Positions 1 to 11,578 of a stretch of DNA of 64,000 nt are shown piece after piece (the stretch's first letter is position 1; each line of letters begins with the position of its first letter). Position numbers and translations under genes: made by a program. Source of the DNA: Tenodera sinensis (lineage: Eukaryota > Arthropoda > Insecta > Mantodea > Mantidae); contig CM060963.1 in assembly GCA_030765045.1 (NCBI GenBank), forward strand, positions 121,222,735-121,286,734, written 5' to 3'. Below the pieces are notes generated by a model that saw only the letters and a list, made by a program, of their open reading frames with translations, did not search any database and was not told where the DNA came from.

Positions 1-282
1 GTCCAGCCACTACTCCGAAGGTGGCAGTTGACCCGAGTGTGGTGAAGGAGTCGAATGCATTTTATCTGGAAACGATAGGAATCTCATCTCAGCTTGCACC
101 TGTCATTCATCAAGATCTGATTGCCCTTTGGGTCTTTTCCTTCATCTCTCATTCCCAGGGGTCATGGCAGAATGCACAAAGGGTGGGAGCCTACATGCTG
201 TGCTCCATCCCGGTTGCAGGGGCCCGTCCGTTGTACCTATCCTTACTTTTTACACCATGAAAGGTGATTCCAAAATGGTTAA
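1..282. other. Unassigned left flank
   Basis: This stretch has no recognisable gene. A 79-codon open frame at 21-260 has no domain, repeat or splice signal that I can recognise. It is the flank into which LTR element A inserted. Confidence 0.5.
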
Positions 283-286
283 ATAC

Positions 287-813
287 TGAGACAGAATATT
301 GATCAATAGAAAATCGTTCATGTAAATATTTTTGTAAGAGTGTGTAAATTTCTAATTCTTGTTTGGGTGTATCAGGGACTTATTTTTAATATTCAAGATA
401 GCCAATGTTTTCTTGTCACTTTGTGTTCAACCAATAGAAACTATTGCGCGGATGAATACAAAAGAATGGCGGTGTTGCGTCATACAGACGCCAGGGATTT
501 TTTTCATTAGCGTCTGTGTGCTCAAGATGGAAGGATGTGTTTTTTTTGGTAGCACGTGAACATGTAACTTTCACCCAAACTTTTATACAGTGTAGATTCT
601 ACCAAACTGTGAAAGTTGTTGATTAATTAATATGGTGCTGAAAGTGTAAATTAACGAATAAATATGTTGTGATAAAGGAACGTTGATTTATGCATTCCAT
701 TCTGTTACCTCGACCCTGCAGATAATCGCGTCTGATATCAAACTATTACATCATTCACTAAGAACATTATCTCCAGTATGCTATGTAAAGACATATTAAT
801 AAAAACCGCACCA
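287..813 (+). repeat. 5' LTR of element A
   Basis: This 527-bp direct repeat of 4655-5179 starts TGAGACAG and ends GCACCA. An AATAAA signal lies at 657-662 within ATTAACGAATAAA, a 13-mer also found in the LTR of element B. A 66-codon open frame (359-559) is repeated in the other LTR and is not taken as a gene. Confidence 0.92.
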
Positions 814-816
814 AAA

Positions 817-836
817 TGGCTTACCCAACGTGGAGC
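817..836 (+). promoter_or_regulatory. Primer-binding site of element A
   Basis: TGGCTTACCCAACGTGGAGC begins 3 nt after the LTR. TGG pairs with the universal tRNA CCA end. It resembles the sites of B and C (shared TGGC, CCCA and ACGTG blocks). The primer tRNA is not identified. Confidence 0.7.
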
Positions 837-1102
837 GCGAATTTAGAATGGAATGCAAAATTACGAGTACGATAAAACATCAAAAGACGCCATCCCATCG
901 CACAGGAAAAAGACGCCATTAGACCATCGTTTGATATCACCAACAGAACATCGATACACGGAGAATCAACGTGGGAAAAACACCGGAGATCATCTTGCGA
1001 AGCCAACTACCCAGGAGACGTAAATAACTGGACGAAGAACCAACGGAAAAGAAAGTAGGATCCAAAATTTTTGTTTTTACATACATTTTATTTCCATTTT
1101 TC

Positions 1103-2941
1103 ATGTTATTGAGAAGCGGCAAAGTAGTGGGACTTTTAACCTTAAGTGAATTGGATAAAGAAATTAAAATGTCGCGAAAAGAGATAGAAACAGGAGTGGG
1201 GGAAGGGGCAGATAGGCCTAGTTATCAGGTAGAATTAGAAAGTGAGGAACAGCTAAAAATAAGCAAAGACCAAAGGTTATTAATGACCATGTTTGAAAGA
1301 CTAGAACAGAATATGAAGGAAATAGGTCAGAAAATGGAACAAAACAAGGTAGAATTAGGTCAGAAAATGGAACAAAATAATGCAGAATTAAAACAGGACA
1401 TGGAGCAGAATAGGGCAGAATTAAAACAGGACATAGAACAAAGTTTAGGTCAGAAAATGGAGGAAGTGAGACAGAACTTAGAACAGAAAATGGAATTAGG
1501 AAGACAGAACTTAGAACAGAAAATAGAATTAGGAAGACAGGAGTGTAAAGAAAATATGAAAGTAATGGAAACTAATTTAAAATTAGTACATAAAAACTTA
1601 AATGAAACAAAGGAAGCCTTAGAAGCTAGGATAGAAATTGTAGGAGATAGGATGGGAAAGATAGAATCAGAAATGAGAGAGAACAAGATAGTGTTAGAAG
1701 GAGAAATTGCTAGATGTAGGGATGAAATAACAGAATGTAATACAAGTGTAGACTGTAAGATTACAAATGTAAAAACAGAAATAACTGAGGAATTAAGGAA
1801 AGAGATTGAGGTAGTAAAGAAAGACATTATTAATGAAACTGTAGAACAAATTGTAATTCCTAAAATTAAGACAATGAATGATGTGATGCATTTACAACAG
1901 GATGCTATAAATGATATGAAACAAAGCCACTTAGAAATAAAGAATGATTTAAAATCAATTTGTGAAGAAATGAAAAAAGGGAAAGAAAGTTTGGCTAATG
2001 TAAATGACGTTGTGAATGCATTACAAAAGCAAGATGATTTAGATGTAAGTAATGTACAAGATGAGAGTTATTTGAATAATGTACAAAATGTTGACTCACC
2101 ATACAGAGAAAGAGGTTCACAACCAAACAATGACTCAACACATAACACATGTTACACCAACAGCATATTACATGAAATCACACCACCTACATTTGACGAG
2201 GAGAAGGGAGGCGATCCAAAACTCTTTGTTAAAGAGATGGAAGAATATTTTAAAGTGAAAAGGATACCAAACGAGCTTAGGATGATAGTTAAGAAAAGCT
2301 TAAAAAACAAGGCATTAGAATGGCTCAGGTTAACACTAGCTGGTCATGAGTCGTATAGCTCATTCAGAAATTTATTCCTATCAAGGTATTGGGGCCCAGC
2401 TAAGCAAAACCAAACTAGGGTAGAGCTAGCGACAGGTAGATACGATCCAACCAAAGGGTTGTCGTTAGTCGATTATTTTATGAAAGTAGCCAACAAAGGA
2501 AAGCTATTAGACCCCAACTTGTCGGAGGCAGAACTAATTGCCAGCATAACAAGACATTTCCCAGACACAGTGAGAACAGGGTTAATTGTTGCGAGGCCAG
2601 TAGATTTTGCAGATATGATAGAATTGCTGACAGCCTTCGAAACACAAAATGGTCGGCCTAATGAGCATAGACATAGGAACGGTCACCCAAACTCACCCAT
2701 CCTAAACCGGAACACGGCTACGAACAACCAGAGTGAGGGAGAACATAGAAATACTAGGAGTACCCATGAAAGGGGGAGAGGGGCACACCATTTCCCACAA
2801 CCACATAATCATGGCGAGAGGATGGAGAACACAACACAGCGGTACCACGACACAATACCGAATGGTGAATCGAGATACAGAACATATACATATGATCGTG
2901 GAAGACCAGGAGACCATACCCATCAAGTGAATCACATATGA
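1103..2941 (+). CDS. gag: Gag-like protein of element A, truncated by a stop
   Basis: The frame encodes 612 residues. Residues about 60-330 form a very long, charged coiled coil with repeated heptad blocks (QKMEQNKVELGQ-type). Residues about 350-500 hold the retrotransposon gag core, with FDEEKGGDPKLFVKEMEEYF, a WLRLTL segment and FRNLFLSRYWGP, closely parallel to B and C. The tail is rich in Arg, Asn, His and Gly and probably binds RNA. The TGA at 2939-2941 stands where element B has an Arg codon (CGG). The same frame then reads on to about 3132, so roughly 60 C-terminal codons are cut off. The start could also be the ATG near 1170. Its role would be particle formation; no zinc knuckle is visible. 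Confidence 0.82.
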   Translation: MLLRSGKVVGLLTLSELDKEIKMSRKEIETGVGEGADRPSYQVELESEEQLKISKDQRLLMTMFERLEQNMKEIGQKMEQNKVELGQKMEQNNAELKQDMEQNRAELKQDIEQSLGQKMEEVRQNLEQKMELGRQNLEQKIELGRQECKENMKVMETNLKLVHKNLNETKEALEARIEIVGDRMGKIESEMRENKIVLEGEIARCRDEITECNTSVDCKITNVKTEITEELRKEIEVVKKDIINETVEQIVIPKIKTMNDVMHLQQDAINDMKQSHLEIKNDLKSICEEMKKGKESLANVNDVVNALQKQDDLDVSNVQDESYLNNVQNVDSPYRERGSQPNNDSTHNTCYTNSILHEITPPTFDEEKGGDPKLFVKEMEEYFKVKRIPNELRMIVKKSLKNKALEWLRLTLAGHESYSSFRNLFLSRYWGPAKQNQTRVELATGRYDPTKGLSLVDYFMKVANKGKLLDPNLSEAELIASITRHFPDTVRTGLIVARPVDFADMIELLTAFETQNGRPNEHRHRNGHPNSPILNRNTATNNQSEGEHRNTRSTHERGRGAHHFPQPHNHGERMENTTQRYHDTIPNGESRYRTYTYDRGRPGDHTHQVNHI

Positions 2942-3240
2942 TTCAGTAGGGAACACTTGAACAACCACAGACCGTCATACGACAGAGGTTCACGCCAAAG
3001 GGGCAGAGACCAATGGTACACTGACAACATAAGACAGCAGGAAGTAGATGAAGATGTGCCAAATAGGGCAGATGCTGCACAGAATACAGAAACAACCACC
3101 ACCACCAACACACAAGGAAATTACAACAACTAAGTCCATCCCAACTGGCTGGATGACAAACAACAAAATCTCAGCAACTTACAATTGACATCGACACCAT
3201 GATGGCTACACAGAGAGAAAGATGGAACCACTGGTCATAA

Positions 3241-3347
3241 CAAAACAGCTGGGTGACCACACGTATGAGCTACAGAATACAAATGGCAAGTTGGTAGGAA
3301 GATACCATAAAAATAAATTGAAGCCATACAAAGAAAGGACCAAATAG
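3241..3347 (+). pseudogene. Remnant of the integrase C-terminus (element A)
   Basis: About 35 codons match the end of element B's pol: a GDHTYEL block, then GRYHKNKLKPYK, then a TAG stop at 3345-3347. In B this segment closes the integrase C-terminal region. Only about 110 nt separate it from the end of the gag frame, so nearly 3.4 kb of pol has been removed. It cannot be functional alone. Confidence 0.8.
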
Positions 3348-4085
3348 TCTTTGCCAACAAATGTGTAAGGCAGGAGTAGTAGAGATGAAGGAAGATAACA
3401 ATTTTTGATGGGTTACTTATAGAAAATTATGTTCAGATTAGGAATTACAACAAGGAAGAAAATCAACATAGTCATTGGCTATATCGACCACAAAGAGCAT
3501 TGTCAACAAAGACAGATGAGGACACTGATTGTCATTAAATAAATGAATCATAGCGACGGAAGATAATATGTTTTTGACATAAGGATGTCAGGGACAAAAA
3601 TAAAAAGGAATCAATTATGATGACAAAGATATAATATTTCGACACAAAGATGTCGAGGGTAAATTGAGAAGAAAAATAATACAATTACAGAATAATTATA
3701 AATATAGAAGTTTTCTCTTATAGAAATAAGAGACAAAGAAGTGACAATTAGTGAAGTGAGGAAAACCATAATCAGAAAAACAATGCCCATGAATTAAGAT
3801 GAATATAGCCAATGCTAAGCTCGAAGAAATGTTGAACCAAACAACAATGAATAATAACCCAATTAAGAAAATTAGTACCATTAGTAACATCAGAGTTTAA
3901 GAACCGACTCAACAACCTGCCTATACATAAGCTTATAAGACAAAGAACTGAATAAAATATTGCCATAAACATGATCATAATCATTAGCTCAAAATTTGTA
4001 TCCTGTTTTTCTCTCCTCATAGCAATGAATACAAGTCAAAAACCACATAATAAACCATGATACACTTAAATTATATTTGTGTCAA
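3348..4085. other. Noncoding 3' region of element A
   Basis: This AT-rich sequence lies between the pol remnant and the tandem array. It holds short direct repeats such as GACATAAGGATGTC-like and GACACAAAGATGTC-like blocks (about 3576-3590 and 3637-3652). No gene is recognised. Confidence 0.6.
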
Positions 4086-4087
4086 TG

Positions 4088-4465
4088 TCAAATGTACAAT
4101 AACTGAGTATGTGTTGTATAAGAACTGAATATGTGTTGTACAATAACTGAATATGTATTGTATAATAATTGGACATGTTGTGTAGTAACCAAATGTGTTG
4201 TACAATAACTGAATATGTATTGTATAATAACTGAATGTGTATTGTATAATAACAACATATGTGATATGATAACTGGGTATATTGTACAATGACTGAATAT
4301 GTATTGTATAATAATTGGACATGTTGTGTAATAACTAAATGTGTTGTACAATAACTGAATATGTATTGTATAATAATTGGACATGTTGTGTAATAACTAA
4401 ATGTGTTGTACAATAACTGGATATGTATTGTATAATAACTGAATGTATTGTGTAGTAATCGAATA
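4088..4465 (+). repeat. Imperfect tandem array, ~20-22-bp units
   Basis: Repeated variants of ATAACTGAATATGTATTGTA and TAATTGGACATGTTGTGT run for almost 400 bp. The array lies in the noncoding 3' part of element A. The long minus-strand frames across it are a by-product of the repeat and not genes. Confidence 0.85.
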
Positions 4466-4639
4466 TGTGAAATTTATAAAGACATGCTGTATCATGTCAA
4501 AACAAAAGACAAAGACAAACAGTGAAGAAGACTGTAAAGAAAAAAAAAAAAATATTGTACAAAGTGATTGAATCATAGGAGTGGGGAGAAGTATTGTATT
4601 GTGTTTCAAGACTGTAAATAAGGTAACAACTTGAAAAAC

Positions 4640-4654
4640 AAAACAAGGGGCATA
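4640..4654 (+). promoter_or_regulatory. Polypurine tract of element A
   Basis: AAACAAGGGGCATA directly abuts the 3' LTR (TGAG at 4655). It primes plus-strand DNA synthesis in this class of element. B and C share the GGGGC core followed by AT-rich bases. Confidence 0.75.
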
Positions 4655-5179
4655 TGAGACAGAATATTGATCAATAGAAAATCGTTCATGTAAATATTTT
4701 TGTAAGTGTGTAAATTTCTAATTCTTGTTTGGGTGTATCAGGGACTTATTTTTAATATTCAAGATAGCCAATGTTTTCTTGTCACTTTGTGTTCAACCAA
4801 TAGAAACTATTGCGCGGATGAATACAAAAGAATGGCGGTGTTGCGTCATACAGACGCCAGGGATTTTTTTCATTAGCGTCTGTGTGCTCAAGATGGAAGG
4901 ATGTGTTTTTTTTGGTAGCACGTGAACATGTAACTTTCACCCAAACTTTTATACAGTGTAAATTCTACCAAACTGTGAAAGTTGTTGATTAATTAATATG
5001 GTGCTGAAAGTGTAAATTAACGAATAAATATGTTGTGATAAAGGAACGTTGATTTATGCATTCCATTCTGTTACCTCGACCCTGCAAATAATCGCGTCTG
5101 ATATCAAACTATTACATCATTCACTAAGAACATTATCTCCGGTATGCTATGTAAAGACATATTAATAAAAACCGCACCA
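4655..5179 (+). repeat. 3' LTR of element A
   Basis: This 525-bp repeat of 287-813 is followed by the target duplication ATAC at 5180-5183. Confidence 0.92.
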
Positions 5180-5293
5180 ATACAAACATATGAGATAATA
5201 GCTAGAGCATATACCTGTATTATGGACTTCTTGTAATAGCAATGGAAATATATTACATTCTAAACTTCAGCATTCAAGCATACTTCTTCCTAC

Positions 5294-5421
5294 CTGGTTC
5301 ACATGCACTTTCCACAAGAACACTTATGTTCCTTATTAGCTCATCATATTTTGCTATAAGTGACAGAGGCATCTTTGGTGCTTCGTACATCAACGCACTA
5401 CTTTAGGCACTTTGATATTCA
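5294..5421 (-). CDS. Possible internal exon of an unidentified host gene
   Basis: On the minus strand a good acceptor (CTTTTTTACAG) precedes 5421 and a donor (CCAG|GTAGGA) follows 5294. An ATG at 5390 opens a frame of 32 codons (MYEAPKMPLSLIAKYDELI...) that runs to the donor. The exon upstream of that ATG has stops in all frames, so it would be 5' untranslated. A second small exon-like block (27 nt, ending ATGA|GTAAGT) lies near 5893-5919. I do not recognise the protein. Splice signals alone are weak evidence. Confidence 0.3.
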
Positions 5422-6104
5422 CTGTAAAAAAGAAATGCAGAATGTTAATTTACAAAAATTTTGTTTCAGGCATTTTACATTAGCTCAGGGAAAAATGGCA
5501 AATCCTGAGATGGAAAATACAGGTTCATGAAAAGCGAATTTAATGGGTATTTATTAATTTCACATAAACAAGTAATATGCAAAAGAAATTGAAAGTTAGT
5601 ATTTTAAGCACAGTTAATACCATCTTTAGATATTAAAGTATATTGCAAATATTTTAAGCAACACACAGTGCCCTGGTTACACTATTTTTATTACAGATAC
5701 TTCATATTACCCATACATGGACATTTCTAATGATCAAAAGACTAATACTGAGAGCAGTTATTAATTTTCAACTTGCAGTATGTGTCTGGGTGAAAAAGAA
5801 AAGATTATATTGCATATGAACATGAAATAAGATCTTAATATTTCATACTTTTTAGCTATTGTAACAGATTATGTTTCCCTTTATTACTTACTCATGGGAA
5901 GTCCAAAGGTAAACATCACTACATTGGAACAAGGGGATAAAGTGCAGCAAGCAGTTGTTTACTCAAGAGTGGTCTACTAACCCTGTCATTCTATAAGTGA
6001 CTAATAGAATCCTCACCTTGTTTAAAATTATGTTCTAAAGCCTTCAAACATGGTACTATTATATTCTCACAAAATCATCGCGTAAGCTTTCCTAAACAAT
6101 ATCC
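5422..6104. other. AT-rich spacer
   Basis: No gene or repeat family is recognised here apart from the small exon-like block mentioned for the exon at 5294. It may be an intron of that putative gene. Confidence 0.4.
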
Positions 6105-6605
<501 letters not shown>

Positions 6606-6689
6606 GTATGGAGTTGCGCTACGCAATAAATATCGGTGTTTAATGTGTTGGCAATGAAAACTAGTGTAGTGTAAAAAGCAATGTTGGCA

Positions 6690-6860
6690 ATGTGAAATAG
6701 CGTGTGCTGAAATCTAGTGGGCGATTGTGAAACTAGTGGGCAGATGTGAAATAGCGTGTGCTGCAATCTAGTGGGCAATTGTGAAACTACTGCCGGTACT
6801 GCCAGCGCATGCGCAGAAGGTAGGAAAACTACTGCCGGCGCATGCGCAGAAGGTAGGTTC
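6690..6860 (+). promoter_or_regulatory. GC-richer tandem repeats with two GCGCATGCGC palindromes; possible promoter
   Basis: Two ~54-bp units (from about 6691 and 6745, TGTGAAATAGCGTGTGCTG) are followed by two ~33-bp units, each containing the palindrome GCGCATGCGC (6805-6814 and 6838-6847). That palindrome matches the known NRF-1/Erect-wing binding consensus, usual in housekeeping promoters. The surrounding DNA is AT-rich, so the composition stands out. A promoter for the minus-strand exon-like blocks below 6000 is inference only. Confidence 0.35.
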
Positions 6861-6944
6861 GGACACTTAGAATCTGGCTGGCAAAAAGGGAACGTTTCTA
6901 AAGATGAGCCAATACCATCGCCTAAGAAAGCATTGGAATAATAC

Positions 6945-7462
6945 AGATTTTTTTCGTTGCAATTATTTCGGTTTAAAACAATGTTTTAAAGGTTGGAGCG
7001 AGAAAGATGTTAAAATCTGCTTTCACAAAATTTTAAATTTTATTGTTTTAAAAAATGTTTAATTATATAAAACATTTTCCATTCATACCATTGTATTCTT
7101 CGACACATTTCATACCAAAATGCACATTTCTATTTTATCTTTTTCGCATTAGAAAACACACACTTGGCAATGGCACACTCGATTCTTCCATAAGAGCCCA
7201 TCGTGCCTTCATGATATGAAAATTCCAGTAAGTTGTAAAATATATGTGAACAAACCAACATCTAGATGGTGCTTTGAGTATTTGTGACCAATTTGGTCGA
7301 CCACGTCCACTCCATATTTAGAGGTTATAAAATATAACTAAATCTGTCTTCTTTTTCAAACCAGCCTTAATTTTCATATAAGGATGCACTGTGCTGAGAA
7401 TCAGGACAATACCACTTCCTTGCTATTAAAATAAGCAACTGAATAATATAAAATAGAAATAA
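6945..7462. other. AT-rich spacer
   Basis: No coding, RNA or repeat signal that I can support. Confidence 0.5.
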
Positions 7463-7677
7463 TTAATCGCAATGCTGTGAATCCCTTTCCCCACCTCCAC
7501 TTCTTGTCATACACGAATTTCTTTCCATTAGTTCCAGCACAAAGCCATCGGGAGCAGTTACGTTTGTTGTGGTGGGAGATCCTACTTGCTCAGCTTGTTC
7601 GGTAGAGTAAGATGAAGTGCTTCGGGTCCATGATTCTCCACCACTACTTTGATGCAGGTCTTGTGAATACATTTTTG
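7463..7677 (-). CDS. Possible 3'-terminal exon, unidentified protein
   Basis: On the minus strand the frame starts after a possible acceptor (GACGCGACAG, before 7677) and ends with a stop at 7463. It is about 70 residues, Ser/Thr/Glu-rich and hydrophilic, with an RNSCMTRSGGGERDSQHCD tail. Its base composition is more balanced than the flanks, which is why I list it. No family is recognised, and it could be an old transposon remnant. Confidence 0.25.
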
Positions 7678-7739
7678 CTGTCGCGTCAACTACATTCGCA
7701 CAAAACAAAACTGTTAAGACAAACAATAGATACTATGCA

Positions 7740-8300
7740 CATGACAGCGTTATAGGTCCTCGGAAACACATAGCTATGTTTAATACTTCAAATTCGCATC
7801 GAACAGCAATATTCGTAGTGCAGACGTTTGTAGCTTTTTTTTTTTTTTTTTCTCGCTGGAATCAGAATTTAAACTCCAAATGTGTCAGGTTATGCAACGC
7901 CTATAGGTTTAAATACGTAAGGACTCGAATAATTACACACACACAAAGCGGTTTAAAACCGTCCTGTCTGTAGCGCAAATACATAAAATTAAATATTCAC
8001 CCATTAGACCGGTATGTGCCAAATAAAGGCAGTTTTACTAGATGCATGTCCTACAGTCATACAAAGTGCCTTACACTAACGGTTTATCCATACTCATTAA
8101 GAACTTACACTTGTCACCTGGATTCTTAAAGTCCAAATCTTCTTAGAATACCTCATTTAGGATCGAATCCATTAAGTCGAAATATTTCACTTACATGCCA
8201 CTCCTATTGAACAAACGGTACTAACACAGAACACCTAGTAGTAAGAAAGGAAACTACGTGTTAAATCTTAGTCAACAAAACAGCGCTCCAAGTGCGGCGA
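7740..8300. other. Spacer without recognised features
   Basis: It contains a T-run (7834-7849) and otherwise nothing I can assign. Confidence 0.5.
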
Positions 8301-8310
8301 GTTGGAACTA

Positions 8311-8645
8311 AAGTATGAAAAATCGCGCTCCCGAATGCTCACGCTGCCGGTAGCTCTTACAGGATTTTTCATACTTGCCTACATGTCAGTTTCAGCTGAT
8401 TGTATGTCCTAATGCCATATTTCTACCGCTGACGCGTGAAGTTTAACACGTGAGTCTCCATAGTTGTGATTACAGTTTTTAAGGGTGCTGCATATTAAAA
8501 GCTCACGCAAATTAACTTTTATGTGCTTTAATAAATTCGGCACTCTTAAAAACTGTAATCACAACTATGGAGGCTCACATATTAAACTTGATGCGTCAGC
8601 GGTAGAAATATGGCATTAGGGCACACAATCAGCTGAAACTGACAG
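8311..8645. repeat. Large fold-back (inverted repeat), MITE-like
   Basis: The arm at about 8385-8505 (GTCAGTTTCAGCTGATTG... to ...ATTAAAAGC) is the near-perfect reverse complement of 8524-8645, with a loop of about 20 nt. Just outside, AAGTATGAAAAATC (8311-8324) is inverted perfectly at 8363-8376. The RNA would fold into a hairpin of about 120 bp. A fold-back MITE is the simplest reading; a hairpin-RNA locus is possible. Confidence 0.85.
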
Positions 8646-8659
8646 GTTAGCAGGTGTAA

Positions 8660-10390
8660 AAGCAGTTTATTTGTTATAATTTCTTTTTATTAAAATTGTC
8701 CAATAGTCTGTACATCAATAGCTTTTATGAAATATTAATGAATTCTGTAATGGTTGCAGGTTCAAATGACTAGTTTTCTTAATAGCAACAAGATGTTTTT
8801 TTTTTTTTTTTCAATTCTGACGCTGCCACTAATTACTATGCATGGCATAAAGTAAAATATTTTCTACTTTAATGAGCTACCTCAATGCAACCAAACAGTA
8901 GGATGTGGTATTTGACAGGGAAATGGGAACAATTACACAAGTTTGACACTTTTATTTATTCCTTCTAGCATAACAAAATTTGACATATTTGCGTAACAAG
9001 CACAAATAACCTCACAAAGAGGCTTCTTCTACATACATTATATACAACACTGCATTGCTCCATATGCGAACACCTGTTTTATCATCACTAGATCACTATT
9101 AGCCTGACAACCTAATGTGCTCTTAAGAGTTTCACTTCATTTAACACTTTCACACCATTTCACTCTGTATTCATCACCAGCACTGGACACCAAAAAGGCA
9201 CAGCTTGCGAAGTTATACACCCACAATCACAGGAATGCCTTTAACTCCAACTTTCCATCATGCATATCCTAGAAATAAACAAAAAACAATGCAACAAATA
9301 GCAACATTTATGTTTAACTAAAGTTTAAGTAATGAAAGTGACCTGGGTACAGAAGGGGTAGGTCTTTATCATATTTACATTTAAAATATAGATAATTTTA
9401 GATGGATTATAACTAGGCTTAGTAGTCGAGCTACATTCAAGATGAATCAAGTCATCGGCATTTGTAGTCATGTGACAGAGTGCACAGTGTGCGGAACCAG
9501 TTCTGTCTGCTGTTCAGACAAAACGTGCACAACTTAATTCTTTTTGTAGCTCACCTACTAAGCTTAATTATAAACAATTTCAGCAGTTGTAAATATGATT
9601 ATCTAGCAAGTAATACATTTTCTATCAAAAGTCGCAGGTTTGCAATCTTAGCACTCTCGTGACAACTTTACCAATATTATTATAATATCAATATGCTTTA
9701 TTTAACACATAATTCGGTTAACGGTTTGGCAAATAACTCTTGAGAGTTAGATATCAAGAGTATGATCATCTTGTTTTATAGGCATTCATTAAAATATCAA
9801 TCATATGTTAATATACTTGTATGTTAATGTACATATAAATTCATTTATGTAAATTTGGTTTGGTTCGGCAAATACAAAACACTCATCTCTTGAAGATAAT
9901 GTCAGTGACTTACTTGTGAAAAAATTGTTTCATATGACAATTCTGTATTTGTTGAAATAGGTTATGATGAGCACGATTTCTATTATCCACAGTTCGTTGA
10001 ATCCATTTGTATTTTCTAATGTGGTAGTGTTATTGCTGCATTTGCTTATTAATATAATTTAAAATATGTAACTGCAAACAGAGGCACTTATTATCTCCAG
10101 CCAAGTAAAAAGTCTTAGTCAAATCATGTGCCTATTACTTTGCAGAACAACCAATGTGTAATTTTTTAAAAATACATATTTCTTATAATATCCTGCAATT
10201 TTGATTACTATTCCACATCTTCTAAGGGTAGGTCAATTATGTATTTTACAACTGTGCAACAAATGGGTGCAATTAACTGCCACATGTGCGTAAAAAGCTA
10301 TGATAAACATTTTGTTAAATACACTATCTTCATCCAATATCACTGGTACAGTAAGCAGCTCTTAAAACTTATTGAAAATAAATAACGTAC
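8660..10390. other. Long AT-rich intergenic or intronic stretch
   Basis: No transposon domain, tRNA or tandem repeat is recognised. On the minus strand a short block ending in a stop (about 9231-9273) follows an acceptor-like TTTATTTCTAG, but it is too short to support. Confidence 0.5.
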
Positions 10391-10478
10391 CTTCAGATTC
10401 TAGCTTTAGTTTCCACTGGGTATTTACACTGCAATGCTGCAAGAAATGTATCGTAGGCATATCCCACTACCTGCGTAG
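10391..10478 (-). CDS. Possible exon fragment
   Basis: The block lies between an acceptor-like TTTTTAATTTTCAG and a donor-like GTACGT on the minus strand. One frame gives 27 codons (TQVVGYAYDTFLAALQCKYP, then a few residues and a stop). The VV-AY-AL-KYP spacing loosely recalls the C-terminus of short-chain dehydrogenases such as the exon at 47613. The stop lies 2 nt before the donor, which is odd for a coding exon. This is a weak call. Confidence 0.2.
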
Positions 10479-10829
10479 CTGAAAATTAAAAACAAATGAA
10501 TACAATTATCGATTAAATACATGTTAACACTTCCACTGTTATAACCTGTTAAAAGCATCTTACACCTAATTGCTACGTATTTCACCAATATTAATAGTAA
10601 ATACCAATATTACACACACATATATTAAGTAGAAACAATGTAAATGTATAATTACCTCTGTCGAAGATCATTTGGCGACGAAAAACTTATATCAACATGC
10701 AACATAGCTGACGCTTCCAGAACACCAAACGTTTGTTTTCGTTACAAAACCTCAAAACTTGAATCAGCCAATCAGATTTTCGTACGGGTCTAGCAGTGCC
10801 ACCAGCGCCACTCTGTGTTGTGCCGATAG

Positions 10830-11536
10830 AACTACTAGAGCAATCACTGTACCCCCACGGGAATTATTTAGATCTGGCAAACATTCTCTTCTTTCTCAAT
10901 GGATTCAGGAGTGGGAAGCCTTTACTAATACAGAACATGTTTTTTGTCCCTGTCTTCCACTCTTGCAGCCCCTCAATCGTCCATGGTTTGCTTCTTTACG
11001 TTACCCGCGTCACTTCATCTCACTGTTCTCGCGGATGCGTGTGGGTCACTGCTACACTCCGGCGTATTCGTTCCGCTATGGTTCTGGGAGCACACCTTAT
11101 TGCAACTGTGGTCAAGAGGCCACCTTAGACCATCTTTTATTAGGATGTCCGAACCTTGCACACAAGGTAGAACGATTTTATTCAGACCTATACTCCCAAA
11201 TTATAGTTTTTCCGGTATCAATCAATTATTTATTGACTATAAAAAATGAGCGCGTTTTACAGGCGATTTTTCGTCATATACAACGTTGTGGTTTTCGATT
11301 TTGATATTTTCTTACTCTTTATTTTACTCCGATCTTCTCCTCTGAATTTTTATATCATATACTAAATCACGTTTTGCTTACTTTTAGCATCTAGTAGTAA
11401 ACCTGCATTTATGAATGTGCCCGCAATATCATGCGGTTAATGATATTTTCAATTTCGTACTGTTGGTACGACAAATTACTACCTCTATAGTTAGTGTGGC
11501 CGTATAGCTTCCGATAGAGCTCTTGGCCAAGGAAAG

Positions 11537-11578
<42 letters not shown>

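Larger units (their letters stand above)
283..5183 (+). mobile_element. LTR retrotransposon A, Ty3/gypsy-like, internally deleted
   Basis: The element runs from LTR to LTR (287-813 and 4655-5179), begins TGAG and ends CCA, and is flanked by the 4-bp target duplication ATAC (283-286 and 5180-5183). A primer site follows the 5' LTR and a purine tract precedes the 3' LTR. Inside are a gag-like frame (1103-2941, readable to about 3132 past one stop), a short remnant of the pol C-terminus (3241-3347), and about 1.3 kb of noncoding DNA with a tandem array. Protease, reverse transcriptase, RNase H and the integrase core are missing. By eye the LTRs differ by about three substitutions and a 2-bp indel, so the insertion is fairly young. 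It would need pol supplied in trans. It is related to B (12614) and C (56006). Confidence 0.9.

Noticed and set aside
359..559. 66-codon frame present identically at 359 and 4725
   Set aside because: Both copies lie in the LTRs of element A; duplication comes from the LTRs, and no domain is visible.
4066..4609. Several overlapping minus-strand frames of 70-115 codons
   Set aside because: They lie in a tandem array; repeated peptides such as YYTIHIQLLYN in all frames are a consequence of the repeat.
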